Source: Strigamia acuminata (taxonomy: Eukaryota > Arthropoda > Chilopoda > Geophilomorpha > Linotaeniidae). From it: a DNA stretch of 60,000 nucleotides. The stretch spans positions 684,001 to 744,000 of the forward strand of contig OX442317.1 in NCBI GenBank assembly GCA_949358305.1, read 5' to 3'. This document shows positions 55,157 to 60,000 of the stretch, piece after piece. The notes under the pieces are model-generated. The model saw nothing but the letters and a program-made list of their open reading frames with translations, was not told where the DNA came from and searched no databases. A program made the translations under genes and the position numbers. The number at the start of each line of letters is the position of its first letter. Within the stretch, counting starts at the first letter, position 1.

Positions 55157-56381
55157 TCTGCCCAAAAAAAAAAATGAAAAAAAAAAATTCACAATGTTAT
55201 TAGAAGTTCCTGTTGATGCAGTCCTTGTCTTCTCACGCTTTTTATCATCCAATAAAGATGCCATCTATTGTTTATTAGCTTTTTAAAAAAGCAATAAAAG
55301 TTGCAACAAAATACGCAAACGAAAAAAAAATGTATCCAACACACAAAAGAGTGGAAAAATATCGAAAAATCAGTCCGAGATGAAGTAATGTACATCACGT
55401 GACCCGAAAAGAACAAGAGCGCGACACAGGGCCGTCGAAGCGCGAGCGGCCGATCGGATTAACCCTTTTATGCGTGTGAATAAGGGCGAGGAGCGGCGAG
55501 GAGAAGAGAGTTCCTTCTGGCATCTCTCCCCGCTACCCTACACCCCATTGTTCTAAGATGTCTCCGGAAGTCAAGTCCAACGAATCTCGGCTCTCTTATC
55601 GGCCAAACAAACCAGAAAAGTGCGTTTGCATCTTCCCGTCGTGTCTTCTCATCGCAGTCGCACAATCGTCGGACTCGGCCTGACTTTTCAAAACATTTGA
55701 TTCGACTGCTGGACACGACACAAGCACAACGCAGCGTATTGGGAAATGTGCCCATTTACCCACAATTCAGTCGCAATCACACTCGATTGCCCTCGACATA
55801 CACTGAGTACACATGCCAAATTGTGTACACACACTTTGAATATGGAGTGCGGTTTAATTTCTAATTGCTTGCCAATCAGTCGAATTCGAATTGTGCTCAA
55901 AACTTCCATTTTTAAAGCCGTGCAGGGAAGCAAACCAAGCCCAACCTAGGCGGAGCTTTTTGCAAATTAAATCGTTTAAGCAAACAAGGACGAGACGATG
56001 CTCTAACCGTCTAATCTGGAAATAACAGAGAGTAAATGAATGCTTTTGGCGTTCGGTCAAGTGTGAAAAGTTCAAATGCGTTTGTAATAATACGCCATTA
56101 AAAAGACGAATAAAATAAGAAAATAACGGAAAAAAAGAGTAAAGACTATTTATTTTATTTTCTTCTTTTTTTCTTTCTTTTTTAAAAGCGATTTGAATTC
56201 AGTTTTTGAAACGCGCTCTGCTTTTTATGAAGCTTGGGTTGCGTGTTAATCACACCAGGTGCTCTCACTCGGGTACCCTGGTGTAAAGCGCACGCGCCTC
56301 ACGTGCTTCTCAACTCAATTATAGTCAACAGGAATCGTCAGTGCGAGCAGATAGTCCAAATCTTCAAAGTAAAGTGATGCT

Positions 56382-56395
56382 GTTGCCATAGAGAC
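56382..56395. promoter_or_regulatory. RFX X-box GTTGCCATAGAGAC
   Basis: Exact fit to RYYNYYATRRNRAC, with an intact GTTGCC half-site. Confidence 0.35.
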
Positions 56396-57895
56396 CGAGA
56401 TAAGGCGCCAACTCTACCACTTGATTGGCGCGAGCAATTCAACTAGGGGGTTTCAATTGCACCCTCCTTTTTTTCCCTCTTAATTTCTCACGTTACTTTA
56501 ATTATGTGCATTATTATCAAAAATTAAACTTCTGATAAAAAGGCGTTTGACGTACTCCGCTCATTTGCATATTCACAAAATTGAAAAATATATTATTTTA
56601 TCTTTTTATTTTTTTTAAATATTTTTATAATAAATAAGATTTACGATTTACGTTTGGAGTAATGGAAATCTATCCGAAATCAGAGTTAGATTATACTTAA
56701 GAGAGTACTTGACGTTTGTCAGTCTCTCTCGGCGACAGTATAAAATGTTCTTGTTTACATTGAAAACCCTCATAAACAAGGACATTAGGAATCGCGTTAT
56801 TTGCTAATAAATTTTCACAAATCTTTTTTCTTTTCCTTAACCTGAAACATGAGCCTCGTTATAACGTTTGTTTCGCTTGCCCCAACAGGTCAGGTCACTT
56901 CCGTGGTGTCGAGTGACTGCGGTGATGGACGCTCAATGTCTTCCTGCGATAGAAATAAACATTTCAAAGGATTCTTCAAACAACTCCATATTTTCCCTCC
57001 ATTCCATAAACATCCCACGCATCAACATGAAACAAAAAATATAAATTACACAGTCTAACTCTTCTTTTCTTTTTTAAGTCATTGTACTACAAGTATGTAT
57101 ATTTAATGAATCTCCGCCAAAGCTTTTCACAATTTGAAATATACGTGCGCTGCAATCTGCTTCTTTTCTTTTCTTTTCTCGTCTCTCACTCTGTTCCACT
57201 AATACATCTTGGCCCTGTTTTATCGAAACTGCAACTCCCAATTCCCATTCTCCTTTTGCTCTTTACCCAGCTCTTATACAATTTATTTGTTCAAGCGAAG
57301 CCTTTATTTCACTTCGCATGACACGCCATAAACTTGAAATTCTATCTCTTGTTGATGTACTACTTCTGAATGGATGACAAATAACACAACACTCCGCCAT
57401 CTTTTTTTCTTTCTTTTTCCTTATATTTTTTCTCTTTCTTTCTTTCTTTCTTTCTTTCTTTTCTCTGTTTTGTTCCTCCGGCTCGACATCCAAACGACCA
57501 CCACATTCCAGAGGACATTCTGCAGATAAATATTGTACAGAAGGGTCACTGCTATTTTATCCCTCCTCGCCGTTCCCCACAAGTCGAGTGCTACCTCAAT
57601 AATTCTTAGAGATAGCGTTCTCAGCACAAGACCCGACCTTTACCAGATCCCTATCCACCACACACACCAGTCCCTTATACAAACGTTTCTAGGACTTTGA
57701 CCTGTGCATCCACACTCCAGCGGGCATTCAATAGCACGAAACGTGAGGGCACAAAATGTCGGTTTACCCATATGGAAAAAAAACTTTACGTCACGGCTCA
57801 GGTGTGTTTTTAAAAAAAATCTCCAAACTTTTTTTTTTCTTTTTCTTTTTTTCTTTTTTTTGGGCAAATCCAATCAATTTGCCAATGCAAATGAG

Positions 57896-57989
57896 GGATC
57901 CCCGTGTCTCATCCATTGCCAAGTTTGGCGGAGCAAAGACACAGACAGGCCCCGAAGACTCGTGGGAAGTAGCGGAGGGAAAAAAGTGA
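57896..57989 (+). CDS. Candidate coding exon after a long polypyrimidine tract
   Basis: A 40-base T/C tract (about 57829-57861) is followed by the first AG at 57894-57895, a possible though distant acceptor (AAATGAG). With one base completing a codon, the frame reads DPRVSSIAKFGGAKTQTGPE then DSWEVAEGKK and stops at TGA 57987-57989. About 70 percent of codons start with a purine against about 58 percent purines overall, the strongest such bias seen here. AAAAAA|GTGAGC at 57985 could instead be a donor, making this an internal exon. CGTGGGAA inside also matches a Su(H) site. No family is recognised. Confidence 0.28.
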
Positions 57990-58254
57990 GCTCGCTTCTC
58001 TTTGCTAGGATGACTTCATTAGCATGTCGAAACGAGAGAAAGATTTTCATTTGGCTTCTTCACTCAACTATAAAGGCAAAGTGGATTGGAATCCATCATT
58101 TTCACAATATTGTCCCATTAGCATTTAAATAATTCGACGTGTTCTTTTGTTTTCAAGATGGAATCCACTGAGTTTCAATCAATAATTCAATATAAAAGTG
58201 GGGAAAAAAAATAAAGGTTCAAAATAAATGACCTTATTACCATTTTTTTCTTCC

Positions 58255-58285
<31 letters not shown>

Positions 58286-60000
58286 TTCTTCGAGTGTATT
58301 TCGTATGTTGATCATAAGCGAATAAATTTGTTTCTGAAGAAATTTTGTTTATTTTGCTTTCTCTCGGTGTTTTATTGAATTTTTATGTGGTTGATTTCAT
58401 TTTCTTACTCAATGTTGACGTCGCTGATGGATAGCAATTTGGTTGAATATAAATTACAGAATTTCTTACGTTCCAAACTTCCGTATAAAATGAAAATAAA
58501 AGATATTCAATTTTCTGCTTGGTTTTCTCATCATTATATTCTTCATTTTAATGCCTTAAATGTATTATTTTCGCTCGCATAAACAAAATTTACTGCCAAC
58601 ATTTTTTAAAATAATTAACTTTTCAAGTTAAAGCCCAAAAAAAATACTTTTCAACTTCTTATTCAAAATCAAAATTTCATCTGACCGCACCGAATCCATC
58701 CCAACATTTTTCGCGAAATTTGGCAAATGCGCAAATGTTGACGCGCCCTCAATTACCCATTAGGCCTAGAGCCCCCCCCCCCTCCTCCCCCGCGATGAAC
58801 GGGCCCCGCCTTCCGTGTTTTATTAATTTTCCCACCTGAAATGGCCCATTTTTGCAAAACGCACTTTTTTTTGCAACCGGTTCGATCGTGGCAACCCCCA
58901 AGGTGCCTCCGAAGAAAACGACAAGAAAAGCGACCGGGTCTATTGATTCCGGCCATTCACGCAACATATTTATTCATCAATTAATTAAATTAATTAAGTA
59001 GCGAGTTTGTAAAAAGAAGCGTAGAATTTTAACGACGCTATAAGTTGTACCTGCATGTATCGGGCAAGTATGTTTGCTATTTCAAATATTTACCGTGGCC
59101 CTAAATTATGTGCGAGTGCGAGAAGTAAAATCAATGTTTGATTTAGTGCGCATCATCGTTAGTATTCGAGCAAACTCGACTGCAAAGCAAACACGGGAGC
59201 GCAGAATGGGGGTAAACACAAAAGTAATCTTCATCAAACTCAGATGCATGACCACAGGTCAATTAACCCTTGACTGCCAATTAATCTCCAAGGCTGCTGC
59301 GACAACGTTGTGTCGAACTTGATAGCGGTCATTTACTAACTAAGAGAATACTTTGATCCCTTAACTACAAGTCGGACAAGTAGAGCGCACGAGCGAGCGG
59401 ACGAACCACTGTGTACAATCAAATCCAAATCAAGAGAAAACCAATCAGACGCGTGCACACCTTTTGTCGAGCCCATTTTTCTCCTCTCTTGCATCAGACC
59501 CGCTGAGTACTAAGAAGGAATTAACAGACTCTTTTACAGCAAATTTATTTCTTTTCTTCTTCCTCTGACTAAGAAGGAGGGCGCACAAAGAGGAGGAGAA
59601 GAAGAAAAAGAAGAAAAAAAGCTCTTATAGCTTTCTTCTTTACGACATCTTCTTCAACTGCCCCAAATGAGCTGCAATTGATCCTCTTTTTTACACTCCA
59701 CTTCACTCGCCCTGCCTGCCTTCCCCTTAATGACTGCCAATAAAAATACTGATTTTTACATTATGACTGTGCCATGGAAAATAAATAAATAAATAAATAA
59801 CAATTATTATTATTATTATTATTATAGAAACAAAAATACCACACTCCAAGTGATAAGCCGCAAAATCAATAGTTCATGTTCGTGGTCACCCATCCATTAA
59901 TCATTGATCGCTCGCGTGTATGGAAATATTGTTAGCGAGCAAAAAATGGCGAAAACATCGCAACTGGCATCTGAGCATCGAGTTACCCAATTCAAAATTC
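57990..60000. other. A/T-rich non-coding sequence to the window end
   Basis: Includes CTTTTT repeats (about 58258-58290), a C-run with a GC-rich patch (58770-58810), AGAAGA-rich tracts (59590-59620) and compound microsatellites at 59778-59826. No gene is recognised. Confidence 0.55.
59778..59826. repeat. AAAT then ATT compound microsatellite
   Basis: About five AAAT units, a short spacer, then about eight ATT units. Confidence 0.9.

Larger units (their letters stand above)
48797..57895. other. Long stretch of unique A/T-rich sequence without a recognised gene
   Basis: Contains A-rich runs (48975-49015, 52505-52535, 55132-55156), CT/GA microsatellites (49044-49079, 52195-52265), TTAA/AACT repeats (50824-50862), a palindrome TATTACCGGTAATA (52812-52825), ATCACGTGAC (about 55396-55405) and an X-box at 56382-56395. 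A GC-richer patch at 49480-49690 has a CGCTCCTCTC repeat and a CAG|GTGAGG donor-like string (49660). Frames of 122 codons (54705-55073) and 105 codons (50913-51230) have no recognisable domain. Confidence 0.45.

Noticed and set aside
1-60000. CRISPR array, prokaryotic operons, ribosomal RNA or known conserved microRNA
   Set aside because: No regularly spaced repeats, ribosome-binding sites, rRNA signatures or recognised conserved microRNA seeds in hairpin context were seen on either strand.

Overview
This window looks like nuclear DNA from an animal, most likely an invertebrate. It is AT-rich overall, dense in A/T homopolymers and GA/CT, GATA and AAAT microsatellites, and CpG is not visibly depleted. 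There are no operons, ribosome-binding sites or long protein-like reading frames. A run of exactly 200 N at 27207-27406 is a scaffolding gap, so the two halves need not be contiguous in the genome. GAGA-type repeats and Pho/YY1-like sites would fit an arthropod, but nothing here fixes the lineage.

No gene can be named with confidence. The longest open frames (about 120-220 codons) are about what chance gives in 60 kb of this composition once GC-rich islands and low-complexity stretches are allowed for. The coding evidence is a set of candidate exons, each with canonical splice signals but no recognised homology. The best is a two-exon 3' end on the + strand (26409-26538 and 26951-27085) with matching reading phase, followed by AATAAA at 27121. 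Others on the + strand are terminal exons after strong polypyrimidine acceptors (762-1052, 7519-7615, 12136-12501, 15288-15568, 57896-57989), a pair split by an 83-base intron (46284-46357, 46441-46515), and a TATA/initiator promoter with a small ORF (20296-20547). On the - strand there are two signal-peptide-like first exons, both ending in phase 1 at GTAAG donors (45251-45173 and 3846-3741), and a Kozak-type start with a donor 23 bases later (42977-42955).

Layout: 1-4.3 kb is mixed unique sequence with the 762-1052 candidate exon. At 4.35-5.12 kb a hAT-like element is interrupted by a TA-flanked MITE. 5.1-12 kb is very A/T-rich. 12-16 kb holds several GC-richer islands, including a Pho/YY1 plus GAGA cluster near 14.5-14.94 kb. 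16-27 kb is mixed, with a GC-rich island at 24.9-25.45 kb. 27.4-34.1 kb, right of the gap, is a repeat-rich island with two further MITEs, a 124-base tandem duplication and Penelope/hAT-like ends. 34-60 kb returns to unique A/T-rich sequence with GC islands at 39.5-40.1, 42.9-43.2 and 44.7-45.7 kb and a tRNA-derived SINE fragment near 41.55 kb.

The most striking non-coding signal is repeated exact or near-exact transcription-factor palindromes: RFX X-boxes, full CREs, COE-type TCCCNNGGGA, a POU PORE-like palindrome and TCACGTGA E-boxes. This suggests a regulatory landscape of long introns or intergenic DNA rather than a compact gene cluster. How the candidate exons relate to each other cannot be decided from the sequence.
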